38,078 nt of DNA from Lentisphaerota bacterium. GTDB lineage: Bacteria; Verrucomicrobiota; Kiritimatiellia; UBA8416; JAUUYL01. Position numbers and translations under genes: made by a program. The stretch lies in contig JAUUYL010000019.1 in the NCBI GenBank assembly GCA_030590485.1, positions 1-38,078 of the forward strand. Reading direction: 5' to 3'. Shown in pieces: positions 16,801 to 24,153 of the stretch. Positions within the stretch are counted from its first letter, which is position 1. Each line of letters begins with the position of its first letter. The notes below the pieces were generated by a model that was given only the letters and a program-made list of their open reading frames with translations, was not told where the DNA came from and did no database searches.

Positions 16801-17997
16801 TCATCTCAACAAATCTTTCAGCCATCTTCCCAACATCGAGGAGCTTTCCTGCCGCACAGCCGTCTTGAATCCATACTGAACCAACCCGCAACAGGTTGCG
16901 TATTCCGTCCCATGTGTCGTAGTAGCCAGCCCACTCACGTTCCTAGGCTTCCCTATGGTGCATGGCATTTCAAATACTTTCGAAGCAAGATCCCTCACCT
17001 CTTTCAAATGAGCACCGCCGCCAGTCAATACAACACCAGCCCCAACCTGATGCATCGAACATTCACTCTCAATCTTATTCCGTATCATGCTGAATATCTC
17101 ATCGCAACGCGCATTAATCACTGTATTCAAGGACGCCAAGTTGACCTTGCAACCCTGAAAACCCGCTTCAGCCGGAAGTGATACATGTTTATTCCCAGTG
17201 TCACCAATCAGCGCACAACCATATTTACATTTCAACGCTTCCGCCTGCAGCCTCGGTATGTTAAACGCCATCCCTATATCATTAGTAATATGGTCACCCC
17301 CAACACCCAACGCACCACCTGTAGCCATGATGTTATTCGCGTTAACCAAATAGTCGGTCGTACCAGCCCCGAAATCTATGATTATGGCACCAGCCTTCTT
17401 CTGTTCACCAGTCAATACCGAAAGTGCGGAACACAATCCACTGAAAGCAACATCCTCGACATCGACCTGCATCGAACCCACTACCTTTATTGCGTTCTGT
17501 AGACGGCTCCTCAAACCATGAAAAAGCAACATATCCAGCGAAAGTTGAGCGCCCTCCATCCCCTCAGGCCTGATAACCATCTCCTGACCATCAATACAAT
17601 AATGCTGACATATTGTATGGAGGACCTCTCTGTCGGGATTCAATTGAACCGCCCGAGCCACATCCATAACCTGATCAACATCATCCTCGGTTATCTCCCT
17701 GTCGGGATTCATTATGGGAACAGTTCCGCGATTTGTGACACTCTGAATATGCCCGCCGGATACCGCCAGATGAACCCGCGCAATAGAAACTTTGCTCGTC
17801 TCCTCAGCCTGCGCCAACGCAGCACGCACACACATCCCCGCGTTCTCAAAATCCACAATCTCACCCTTGCGGACACCCAGAGCCTCATGATTACCTATTC
17901 CGGTAACCATTATATTGCCATGCTCACGCATCTCGCCCACAAGAGCGACAACCTTAGATGTCCCAATTTCAAGTGCTACAATCGGTGCTACTGCCAT
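16801..17997 (-). CDS. ftsA: Cell division protein FtsA
   Basis: 398 residues with an actin/Hsp70-type ATPase fold. Phosphate-1 motif VALEIGTSKVVALVGE is at 7-22, phosphate-2 DFGAGTTDYLV at 208-218 and the adenosine motif VVLTGGGAHLKEV near 325-337. The extreme C-terminus SMLGRWLKDLLR (387-398) is the amphipathic membrane-targeting helix, set off by a short linker. FtsA tethers FtsZ filaments to the inner membrane and recruits later division proteins. The gene starts six bases after ftsQ ends, so these two are surely co-transcribed; a 193-base repeat-filled gap separates it from ftsZ. Length is close to the usual 400-420. Confidence 0.96.
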   Translation of the reverse strand: MAVAPIVALEIGTSKVVALVGEMREHGNIMVTGIGNHEALGVRKGEIVDFENAGMCVRAALAQAEETSKVSIARVHLAVSGGHIQSVTNRGTVPIMNPDREITEDDVDQVMDVARAVQLNPDREVLHTICQHYCIDGQEMVIRPEGMEGAQLSLDMLLFHGLRSRLQNAIKVVGSMQVDVEDVAFSGLCSALSVLTGEQKKAGAIIIDFGAGTTDYLVNANNIMATGGALGVGGDHITNDIGMAFNIPRLQAEALKCKYGCALIGDTGNKHVSLPAEAGFQGCKVNLASLNTVINARCDEIFSMIRNKIESECSMHQVGAGVVLTGGGAHLKEVRDLASKVFEMPCTIGKPRNVSGLATTTHGTEYATCCGLVQYGFKTAVRQESSSMLGRWLKDLLR

Positions 17998-18003
17998 TAT
18001 TCT

Positions 18004-18879
18004 CTATTCCGCTACCACATCATTATCAAGGGTAAGATTAAACCTGGTCTTCCGCCGTCCCTGGTCAGACTCAAGTGTTTTTGCAAATTTATTAAGCTTA
18101 AGAAACAATTCGCTGCGAGACTCATCAATCTCCTCACCCATCTTATACCACGAAAGAAGCGCAACCTTATTACCAGCCAGCCATAGAGTGATCTTTTCGC
18201 TATCACCTACATCGATGGACTTTATGTCTATTGCCTCAAACCGGAGGTCATTGCATATATCAAGCGTCTGAATTGCCGCGTAAGTCATCCCTTCAGCTCG
18301 CGAGCCAGGCCTGAGCCTCACTCCCTTATTGCCATATACTACCGGCAACCGATCAAGATCGGTCTTCTTTACAAAAACATGACCATCTGTGTCCGCAACC
18401 AGAATACCAGCCCGCCCGATTCTCGCAATAGGCTCACGCTCAATCACCTTTATCCGTAAAGTGTTCGGCAAGTGACGTCTCAACTCCATGACCTTTACAT
18501 TATGCATGTCTTGAAGGAAAGCTGAACGTATCTTTTGAACATCTATATCGAAAATGTTCATTCCAGGCGTCAGCTGAGCATACCCCCTGATCAACTGCGG
18601 CGTAACCTCCCCATTCGGATCCACAACAATCTCAAGGTTTCTGAGCGCAAATAAACTGTTCTCCGTGAACAACACCTTCTTACCCGCGCCAAAAACGAAC
18701 CAGAGAACAAAAACAATTGCCACACAAACAAATGGCAATAAAACAAATGCGGCAAACTTCTGCCGAGCCATCTTGCTTTGAACATCAAGACGGACATTCA
18801 TCTTCAAGACAGGCTTCTTCCGCTTCTTATGCTTCCCCATCAACCTGCACCCTAACATCTCTTCATCTTCAAACCACAT
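18004..18879 (-). CDS. ftsQ: Cell division protein FtsQ/DivIB
   Basis: 291 residues. A basic cytoplasmic tail (GKHKKRKKPVLK) precedes one membrane helix (about 42-64). A POTRA domain follows (about 76-150: FALRNLEIVVDPNGEVTPQLI, then LTPGMNIFDIDVQKI and the closing LPNTLRIKVIEREPIARI), then the beta domain with VADTDGHVFVKK and LPVVYG. FtsQ is a bitopic hub linking cytoplasmic and periplasmic division proteins. The start at 18879 is supported by GAGGA about six bases upstream. Position between ddl and ftsA is the classical one. Confidence 0.93.
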   Translation of the reverse strand: MWFEDEEMLGCRLMGKHKKRKKPVLKMNVRLDVQSKMARQKFAAFVLLPFVCVAIVFVLWFVFGAGKKVLFTENSLFALRNLEIVVDPNGEVTPQLIRGYAQLTPGMNIFDIDVQKIRSAFLQDMHNVKVMELRRHLPNTLRIKVIEREPIARIGRAGILVADTDGHVFVKKTDLDRLPVVYGNKGVRLRPGSRAEGMTYAAIQTLDICNDLRFEAIDIKSIDVGDSEKITLWLAGNKVALLSWYKMGEEIDESRSELFLKLNKFAKTLESDQGRRKTRFNLTLDNDVVAE

Positions 18880-18918
18880 AAGATTCCTCGTTCAAACCGT
18901 AAATCCTCCAAAGCCTAC

Positions 18919-18966
18919 CATCCGTTTTATCCCGGGCATCTAGCGCCGGGGGGCGCGGGCGGGCAA
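18919..18966. repeat. GC-rich dispersed repeat (CCCGGG...GCGGGCGGGCAA), copy 2
   Basis: Shares ATCCGTTTTATCCCGGG and CGGGCGGGCAA with 120-176, separated by a different middle. It lies in the ftsQ-ddl spacer, preceded by CCAAAGCCTAC (also found before copy 3 and at 28695-28705). Confidence 0.75.
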
Positions 18967-19021
18967 ACCTCTCCAGTGCCTATAATCTATTCACGTTCAT
19001 CTGCGGTTCCAATTTTTCGTT

Positions 19022-19897
19022 TCACCTAACCGCCTCTATCGCAATGCGATCGCATAATTCCGAAAAACTTATCCCCGCCTCAGCCGCAGCCTTCGGCAAA
19101 AGACTCGTCTCCGTAAAACCGGGTATGTTATTCAATTCAAGAACATAAACATCTCCAGCCTCATCCGCAAGCAAATCCACCCGCCCAAAACCTTCGCACC
19201 CAAGCGCTTTAAAGGTTTTCAACGCTGCATCCTGACATTTGACTCTGATTTCCTCGTCTATACAAGCCGGAACAACATAATTGCACATCCCAGTGGTATA
19301 CTTAGCCTCATAGTCATACCAGCAATCTGGCGCTTCTATCTCCACAACAGGCAATACCTCATCTCCCACAATACCTACAGTAAGCTCTCTGCCCCGTATA
19401 TATGCCTCAACCAACAGCTCCGGACCATATAAATATGCATCAGCCGACGCATCAGCCCACTCTTCTTCAACCTGCACCTTGTGAACACCAATACTGGACC
19501 CCTGGCTGACTGGCTTCAAGACAACAGGCAAAGGCAAGCTTCTAACGGCACCTTCCTTGAGTACCTCATAGTCAGGCGTAAGCACCCCATGCTCAATCAA
19601 TCTCTCCTTGCTCAATATCTTATCAAAAGCCAGTCGACTCGACTCTGCACCCGACCCCGCATACGGAACCCCCATGGAATCAAGAATAGCCTGAACCTGT
19701 CCATCCTCCCCGAATTCACCATGCAACGCAATAAATACAACATCACATCCATCAGGAATCACCAACTCACGTCCCACAACATCAACCTCGTCAACATCAT
19801 GACCCGCATCACGAAGCCCGCGCGCCACAGCCGCCCCGGACCGCAACGAAACCTCACGCTCAGCCGACGGACCACCTTTTAAAACCGCAATTTTCAT
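19022..19897 (-). CDS. ddl: D-alanine--D-alanine ligase
   Basis: 291 residues from the ATG at 19897, where the family's usual N-terminus begins (MKIAVLKGGPSAEREVSLRS). A GTG at 19957 that overlaps the murB stop as GTGA would add 20 residues without homology. ATP-grasp landmarks include VVFIALHGEFGEDGQVQAI, PVVLKPVSQGSSIGVHKV, EAYIRGRELTVGIVG and the metal-binding VLELNNIPGFTETSLLPKAA. The enzyme joins two D-alanines for peptidoglycan precursor synthesis. It follows murB with a 56-base gap that contains a short repeat-like leader, and precedes ftsQ. Length is near that of short Ddl proteins. Confidence 0.95.
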   Translation of the reverse strand: MKIAVLKGGPSAEREVSLRSGAAVARGLRDAGHDVDEVDVVGRELVIPDGCDVVFIALHGEFGEDGQVQAILDSMGVPYAGSGAESSRLAFDKILSKERLIEHGVLTPDYEVLKEGAVRSLPLPVVLKPVSQGSSIGVHKVQVEEEWADASADAYLYGPELLVEAYIRGRELTVGIVGDEVLPVVEIEAPDCWYDYEAKYTTGMCNYVVPACIDEEIRVKCQDAALKTFKALGCEGFGRVDLLADEAGDVYVLELNNIPGFTETSLLPKAAAEAGISFSELCDRIAIEAVR

Positions 19898-19953
19898 AAT
19901 TAATCGTTCATAACCACCCCGCGGACAACTCTCTCCCAAGCCCACAAGCCTCT

Positions 19954-20883
19954 TCACGCCTCAATCACAATCTCTTCTTCCAGCTCAATCCCATATTGAT
20001 CAAGAACTTCAGCTTTCACAATCTCTATCAGCGCCTTCACATCCGATGCAGAAGCACCCTTCTCCGTCACAATAAAATTACCATGCCCCTCGTACACGCG
20101 CGCGCCCCCAATCATCCTACCCTTCAGCCCCGCCTCATCAATCAACTCACCAGCCGTCCGCTTGTCCGCCGAAACCCCGGCGGGATTCCTAAACACCGAC
20201 CCAGCTGAGCGCAATCCCCGCATCCAGGCCCGCTGATCCGAACGCTCTTTCCGAAGCTGCCCAATGACTTCGCTGGACCCCTCGTCAAGATGGAATCCGA
20301 CCTCAAGCAGTATCATATCACGAATGGTTCTACAGCAGCGGTACTCCCACTCAAGCTCTTTCCCTTCGACTATACATTCCTCGCCCACACTATTCAAACA
20401 TCTAATCCAGGAAACCCGCTCAGATATTTCCGCACCAGCAGCCCCGGCATTCATCCGCACCAGCCCCCCTATCACACCGGGCACACCCTCAAGAAACTCT
20501 AATCCAGTCAACTCATGCTCTTCCATCCATCTCAGTAACTTAGCCACCGTCACCCCAGAAGCAACGGTAATAACCGTTGCATGGTTAATGGTTGATGGTT
20601 GATGGTTGATTCTTTTGAAAACTTCGCCGGTTAAGCGTGCGACGACACCACGTACGCCAAGATCGCTGATCAGAACATTGCTCCCCCCGCCAAAAACATG
20701 AAATGGAAGGGTCTGGCTGTTTGCCCATTTTATCAAATCAACAAGCCCGGCCTCAGTCTCCACTTCAACCCATATATCCGCCTTTCCACCAACCCCAAAA
20801 GTAGTCTTCTTCGCCAAGTCTTCATTATATTTCACTTCGATATTCGATATTCGGCATTCGATATTCGATATTCCCTCAACCAT
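19954..20883 (-). CDS. murB: UDP-N-acetylenolpyruvoylglucosamine reductase
   Basis: 309 residues from the ATG at 20883, which has AGAGG a few bases upstream. The frame stays open to a GTG at 20961, but that extra 26 residues is the tail of MurC (see 20884-20973). FAD-binding PFHVFGGGSNVLISD (60-74), GLEFLEGVPGVIGGLVRMNAG and the catalytic serine in RSAGSVFRNP (Ser229) are present, with EGHGNFIVTEKGAS near the end. The enzyme reduces enolpyruvyl-UDP-GlcNAc to UDP-MurNAc. Two heptamer arrays are translated in frame: SNIECRISNIE at residues 5-16, just after the start, and INHQPSTINH at 92-101, in a loop of the FAD domain. Neither belongs to the family's usual sequence. Confidence 0.93.
   Translation of the reverse strand: MVEGISNIECRISNIEVKYNEDLAKKTTFGVGGKADIWVEVETEAGLVDLIKWANSQTLPFHVFGGGSNVLISDLGVRGVVARLTGEVFKRINHQPSTINHATVITVASGVTVAKLLRWMEEHELTGLEFLEGVPGVIGGLVRMNAGAAGAEISERVSWIRCLNSVGEECIVEGKELEWEYRCCRTIRDMILLEVGFHLDEGSSEVIGQLRKERSDQRAWMRGLRSAGSVFRNPAGVSADKRTAGELIDEAGLKGRMIGGARVYEGHGNFIVTEKGASASDVKALIEIVKAEVLDQYGIELEEEIVIEA
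20583..20610. repeat. Heptanucleotide array (GGTTRAT) x4 inside murB
   Basis: Four exact-phase units, GGTTAAT once and GGTTGAT three times. On the coding strand it reads as the heptapeptide cycle INHQPST. The same unit forms the array in murC at 21862-21889. Confidence 0.85.
20835..20876. repeat. Heptanucleotide array (ATTCGAT), four core units, at the murC/murB junction
   Basis: Units CTTCGAT, ATTCGAT, ATTCGGC, ATTCGAT, ATTCGAT and ATTCCCT in exact seven-base phase. It is translated in murB as a heptad cycle (ISNIECR) immediately before the family's usual first conserved residues (YNEDLAKKTTFGVGG). Confidence 0.85.
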
Positions 20884-20973
20884 CTCCCTCTTTGCCCGAA
20901 GGGCAATCTGATGAACATCCCCTGCTCCGATGATCAACAACCCATCACCTTCACGCAGCACTGTCCTTAGCTA
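20884..20973 (-). other. MurC C-terminal tail beyond an in-frame TAG, continuous with the murB frame
   Basis: murC stops at TAG (complement of 20971-20973). The same frame then continues CTA AGG ACA GTG and reads LREGDGLLIIGAGDVHQIAL, followed by RAKREM. That is the expected last strand and helix of MurC (family pattern GDxxLxxGAGDI), and it runs without a further stop into murB. Either the TAG is read through, or translation restarts at the GTG at 20961, or the TAG is a point mutation or assembly error. Confidence 0.75.
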
Positions 20974-22371
20974 CCCCCAAGCATGATCAAGCCCATCCGC
21001 CAATTTCACATTAACCGATGAACCTTGAACCGTTGCTTGCCCGCCATCCTGTCCGCCGTAGCCTTGGCGACGGCGGAAGCCTTGGCGACGGCTGGAACCC
21101 TTGAACCTCTCATACAAATCATAAACCGTTCCACCCTTGATCACCTTCTCAGACGCCGCATAGACCGGACATAGCACCAACTCGTCAACACCTTCAAATG
21201 CAGCAGGAAAGTCCGCACCCAACGCCAACGTCCGAGTGTAACGATGCGGCTGGAATACCGCGAGCAACCGCTTATGCTTAAGTCTTACTGCAGTATCAAC
21301 CAGCGCACGTATTTCCGCTGGATGATGCGCATAATCGGAAATCACAACCACACCATCACGATCCAACACCCGCTCAAAACGACGACTCGGCAGTGAAACC
21401 ACGGCTAACCCATCCCTGACCTCATCAAAACTTAATCCAAGCTCAAAACACACCGCACAAGCCGCCAAGGCATTTAACACATTGTGCATCCCAGGCAACG
21501 GCAAAGAGATTTTGCCTTCACTCACCCCTCCGCGCTCAACCATAAACCTCTGCCCAGCTCCATCCTCCCTGATGTCTATAGCCCTGAGATGACAGTTATC
21601 GCCCGCTCCGTAGGAGATAATACGGACGGTGGACGGTGGACGGTGGACGGTGGACATTATTGCGTTGATTCCTTCATCATCACCACAATAAATCAGCGCC
21701 TTCCGGGTGTTAGCGATAAGACTCTTGAAACAACTTCGAAACCCTTCTTCATCCTTGAAATGCTCCATGTGATCAAAATCGACATTCGTAATCACCGCAA
21801 TATCAGGCTCATACAAAGCAACAGTCCCATCACTCTCGTCAGCCTCAACTATAATGGGAATGGTTAATGGTTGATGGTTAATGGTTGATGAGACGCCCGC
21901 TACGCCGGATAGTGCTGCGCATTCCGCGCCGACGAACCATGACGGCTCTTTCCCGGCAGTCAGCAGTATCTGAACTATCAGTGCCGTAACAGTTGTCTTG
22001 CCGTGCGTTCCGCTGACTGCAACAGAAAGGTGACCTTCCAGAAGCTGCGGCAGGATTTCACCCCGGTAAAATACCGGCACACCCATATCCACTGCAGAAA
22101 CAATATCGGCGCAATCATCAGGAACAGCTCTGCTCCTTATAACCATATCAATCTCATCTGTAACATGACTCCCGTCATGCCCTATCAATACGGCAATATC
22201 ATTTTCCCTGAGCCAGTCGGTATATTCATTCTCAGCCAGATCACAGCCGGAAACAACATGCCCTCGCTCCTTCAACAACAACGCAAGCCCCGCCATCCCA
22301 ACACCGCAAAGACCAATAAGGTGAAGATGCAAAGCATCTCCGCCGACTACAGACGTTCCCTTACTCATCAT
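20971..22371 (-). CDS. murC: UDP-N-acetylmuramate--L-alanine ligase, ends early at an in-frame TAG
   Basis: 466 residues. The nucleotide-binding N-domain starts LHLIGLCGVGMAGLALLL; the ATP loop is SGTHGKTTV (120-128), EADESDGT (176-183) is a Mur-ligase motif, and FDHMEHF, SDYAHHPAEI and FQPHRYTRT follow. The enzyme adds L-Ala to UDP-MurNAc. Three repeat-derived inserts are in frame: STINHQPLT near 162-170, MSTVHRPPSTVR near 239-250, and a segment of about 30 residues (424-453) with the repeated RRQG motif. The frame meets a TAG at GLDHAWG, just before the family's final strand, which is encoded downstream in the same frame. The start is supported by GAGG about eight bases upstream of tandem ATGs. 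It heads the murC-murB-ddl-ftsQ-ftsA-ftsZ series. Confidence 0.9.
   Translation of the reverse strand: MMSKGTSVVGGDALHLHLIGLCGVGMAGLALLLKERGHVVSGCDLAENEYTDWLRENDIAVLIGHDGSHVTDEIDMVIRSRAVPDDCADIVSAVDMGVPVFYRGEILPQLLEGHLSVAVSGTHGKTTVTALIVQILLTAGKEPSWFVGAECAALSGVAGVSSTINHQPLTIPIIVEADESDGTVALYEPDIAVITNVDFDHMEHFKDEEGFRSCFKSLIANTRKALIYCGDDEGINAIMSTVHRPPSTVRIISYGAGDNCHLRAIDIREDGAGQRFMVERGGVSEGKISLPLPGMHNVLNALAACAVCFELGLSFDEVRDGLAVVSLPSRRFERVLDRDGVVVISDYAHHPAEIRALVDTAVRLKHKRLLAVFQPHRYTRTLALGADFPAAFEGVDELVLCPVYAASEKVIKGGTVYDLYERFKGSSRRQGFRRRQGYGGQDGGQATVQGSSVNVKLADGLDHAWG
21003..21109. repeat. Repeat insert in murC with GCCTTGGCGACGG direct repeats
   Basis: GCCTTGGCGACGGCGG and GCCTTGGCGACGGCTGG are tandem, preceded by TGTCCGCCGTA, and flanked by AACCTTGAACC and GGAACCCTTGAACC. 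Translation gives RRQGFRRRQGYGGQDGGQ, an insertion-like low-complexity segment between otherwise contiguous MurC residues. A related TGTCCCGGCATAGCAGAAGGCGACGCCGG-like module is at 31711-31740. Confidence 0.7.
21624..21655. repeat. Heptanucleotide array (GGACGGT) x4.6 inside murC
   Basis: Four perfect copies of GGACGGT plus GGAC. On the coding strand it reads as the heptapeptide cycle TVHRPPS. It is the most homogeneous array in the window. Confidence 0.9.
21862..21889. repeat. Heptanucleotide array (GGTTRAT) x4 inside murC
   Basis: Units alternate GGTTAAT and GGTTGAT. The coding-strand reading is STINHQPLT, placed just before the EADESD motif of MurC. Same unit as 20583-20610 in murB. Confidence 0.85.
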
Positions 22372-22402
22372 AGATTAACCTCAACAGAATAACCCACATC
22401 CA

Positions 22403-24061
22403 TCAGCGGCTCCAATCTCTAACCTCTACTTCGAGTGAAGCACTGGGTTTCAGCTCGACCGTCAACGCCGCCCGCGCACCCACACGCACTTCGCATTCGC
22501 CGGGCTTCAACCTCAATCGCGAAATTCTATAATGACCGCGTGAATCGCTCAAACCCTTCACTAAAACATCTCCCTGCCTGACTACAACCTCAACCCCTGC
22601 CGCAGGTTTCCCGTCCTCATCAAGAATCCGTCCGTATACAGCCGTGACCCTGTCTCTCAAAATCTCGAGATATTTCATCCCATGCCCGCCATACTTATAC
22701 CCACCCGTATATTTCGTTCCACCCGTCCCGCGATCGAGGGCCGTAGGCTCCGCCGGCTTCACCGGCTCTATCCCGGTATCTTCATTCCACTCATTCCAGC
22801 TTGTTATCATGAACATATTCAAGCGGGAGTCCACGTATTTCAACGCCAAATCATCTATCGACTTCTCAAAGAAAGAACCCTCTTCATCATCCTTGCTCCA
22901 TCTGCGAGGTATCACGTAATGATCACTCAAAAGCCGGCCGGCCCTGTCATTGTAACCAGGTATGATACCCGGCACAAAATACACATCCCCGCGAACTGCC
23001 GCCAGATACTCGTCGTATTTCGAGGAGACATCACTGATGAAAGAACTCTCCGCCCCATAACCAGCCTGATCTTTCAGCTCGTTCTCATACATATTGTAAG
23101 ACGTTATGGCATCAAAACAACGTATCCTGCCTATTTGCGGCTCCGCAACCAGCGGATACGGAACAGTATCTTTCTTTACTATCGGGGTCACATTCCAGAA
23201 CACCTCATCGCCAATAAGAAAAACATCATGCCCCCGCTTCGCCATCTCACGTCTCAGCAGCTTCAACGCATGCTTAAAATCCCCAGCCATGGTTCTGGAT
23301 AAGTAAAGGACCACAACAGGCCGGCCATCCACGCGAAGATATGACGGATGATCAAAAAAGTCGTCCGCCAGGCTGGTCATCTGCTCAATAAATGTATCGG
23401 TTACCTTGTCGTCAAACGCTGTCGATCCAATATCAGGATTAAAGCTGAGCGACCAGGTCTCGTAAAAGATACAAAACTTTATATCTTTAATATTGTCAGC
23501 TTGCAGGAACACTTCCTTAATATACTCACTCTGACCCGACCTTCCTGGCCACCAGTCAAGCGTCAGAAAATCAATCCCATATTCAGAACACCATGCTATA
23601 TGCTGCTCAACAACCTTGCTGTCTTTGGAATCATAAAAACCGAGCATGGGATACTGTTTGGGTTCAAGTATACGCCTCAAACAGCCCCTACCCCAATTCC
23701 CGGGATACCAGGAATAGTAATGCGCACCAACCATGTACCCATCAACCTGCAGCACCGCCGGCTTATCAGCGCAGCCACAAAAAGCCAAAACCAGAGCAAC
23801 ACCGACCACAGTCTTAACAATAGAAGAAGTTGATTTGCCAGAGGAGCCTGAATTATATGGTATTATTTTCCGTAGCACTCCAACCCACCTCACCCTTCGC
23901 CTTGCCAGCCCTCCCGACTGGTCGGGGGCAGGCTGGGCCACCCCTCCAAGGAGGGGAACGTTAATTATCGCTCTCATATCAAGAAGAGTTAAATATACTG
24001 TTTTCTTATCAGTAAACCAATAGAAAGAATCAAAAGACTGCATTGCCATAGTCTTAAACAA
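22403..24061 (-). CDS. GH99/WbsX-like secreted glycan-active protein with C-terminal Ig-like domain
   Basis: 552 residues as an open frame from a TTG at 24061; the true start is uncertain. Residues 81-97 look like a signal or lipoprotein segment (IVKTVVGVALVLAFCGC), but no ATG lies just before it. The upstream part (about 35-65) is a translated dispersed repeat, so the original 5' end may have been displaced. The catalytic-like domain begins YMVGAHYYSWYPGNWGRG (109-126), continues through FLTLDWWPGRSG and VVLYLSR, and ends with ITSWNEWNEDTGIEP (419-433), the GH99-like acidic motif. Residues 473-552 form a carboxypeptidase-regulatory-like beta domain (VYGRILDEDGKPAAGVEVVV). Endo-mannosidase or glycan processing is inference. 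It sits 31 bases upstream of murC on the same strand. Confidence 0.75.
   Translation of the reverse strand: MFKTMAMQSFDSFYWFTDKKTVYLTLLDMRAIINVPLLGGVAQPAPDQSGGLARRRVRWVGVLRKIIPYNSGSSGKSTSSIVKTVVGVALVLAFCGCADKPAVLQVDGYMVGAHYYSWYPGNWGRGCLRRILEPKQYPMLGFYDSKDSKVVEQHIAWCSEYGIDFLTLDWWPGRSGQSEYIKEVFLQADNIKDIKFCIFYETWSLSFNPDIGSTAFDDKVTDTFIEQMTSLADDFFDHPSYLRVDGRPVVVLYLSRTMAGDFKHALKLLRREMAKRGHDVFLIGDEVFWNVTPIVKKDTVPYPLVAEPQIGRIRCFDAITSYNMYENELKDQAGYGAESSFISDVSSKYDEYLAAVRGDVYFVPGIIPGYNDRAGRLLSDHYVIPRRWSKDDEEGSFFEKSIDDLALKYVDSRLNMFMITSWNEWNEDTGIEPVKPAEPTALDRGTGGTKYTGGYKYGGHGMKYLEILRDRVTAVYGRILDEDGKPAAGVEVVVRQGDVLVKGLSDSRGHYRISRLRLKPGECEVRVGARAALTVELKPSASLEVEVRDWSR
23881..23957. repeat. CCCCTCCAAGGAGGGG dispersed palindrome, variant copy
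   Basis: CAACCCACCTCACCC at one end and CACCCCTCCAAGGAGGGG at the other, with an inner GCCAGCC...GGCTGGCC-like palindrome (CTCCCGACTGGTCGGGGGCA). It is translated in the N-terminus of the GH99-like ORF as VPLLGGVAQPAPDQSGGLAR and following residues. Confidence 0.7.
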
Positions 24062-24153
24062 CCCACCCCGTCTCCATAAAAAACTTTTTCTTCTTTAAAC
24101 ATTCATAAATAATCATTAATAATACCAGCTACACAAATCACGAAAGATAAATC
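24062..24153. promoter_or_regulatory. AT-rich divergent intergenic region
   Basis: A 92-base spacer between the divergent GH99-like and GT2 genes, strongly AT-rich (TTTAAACATTCATAAATAAT), as expected for a promoter of the plus-strand operon. No clear -35/-10 pair can be assigned by eye. One end carries ACCCACCCCGT, a fragment of the palindromic repeat family. Confidence 0.35.

Noticed and set aside
20971-20973. TAG reassigned as a sense codon
   Set aside because: TAG ends the Wza-like gene (5997) and the exosortase gene (7275) at natural C-termini, so a global reassignment does not fit; a local event is preferred.
22682-23302. Plus-strand 206-residue ORF antisense to the GH99-like gene
   Set aside because: Shadow frame without recognisable domains.
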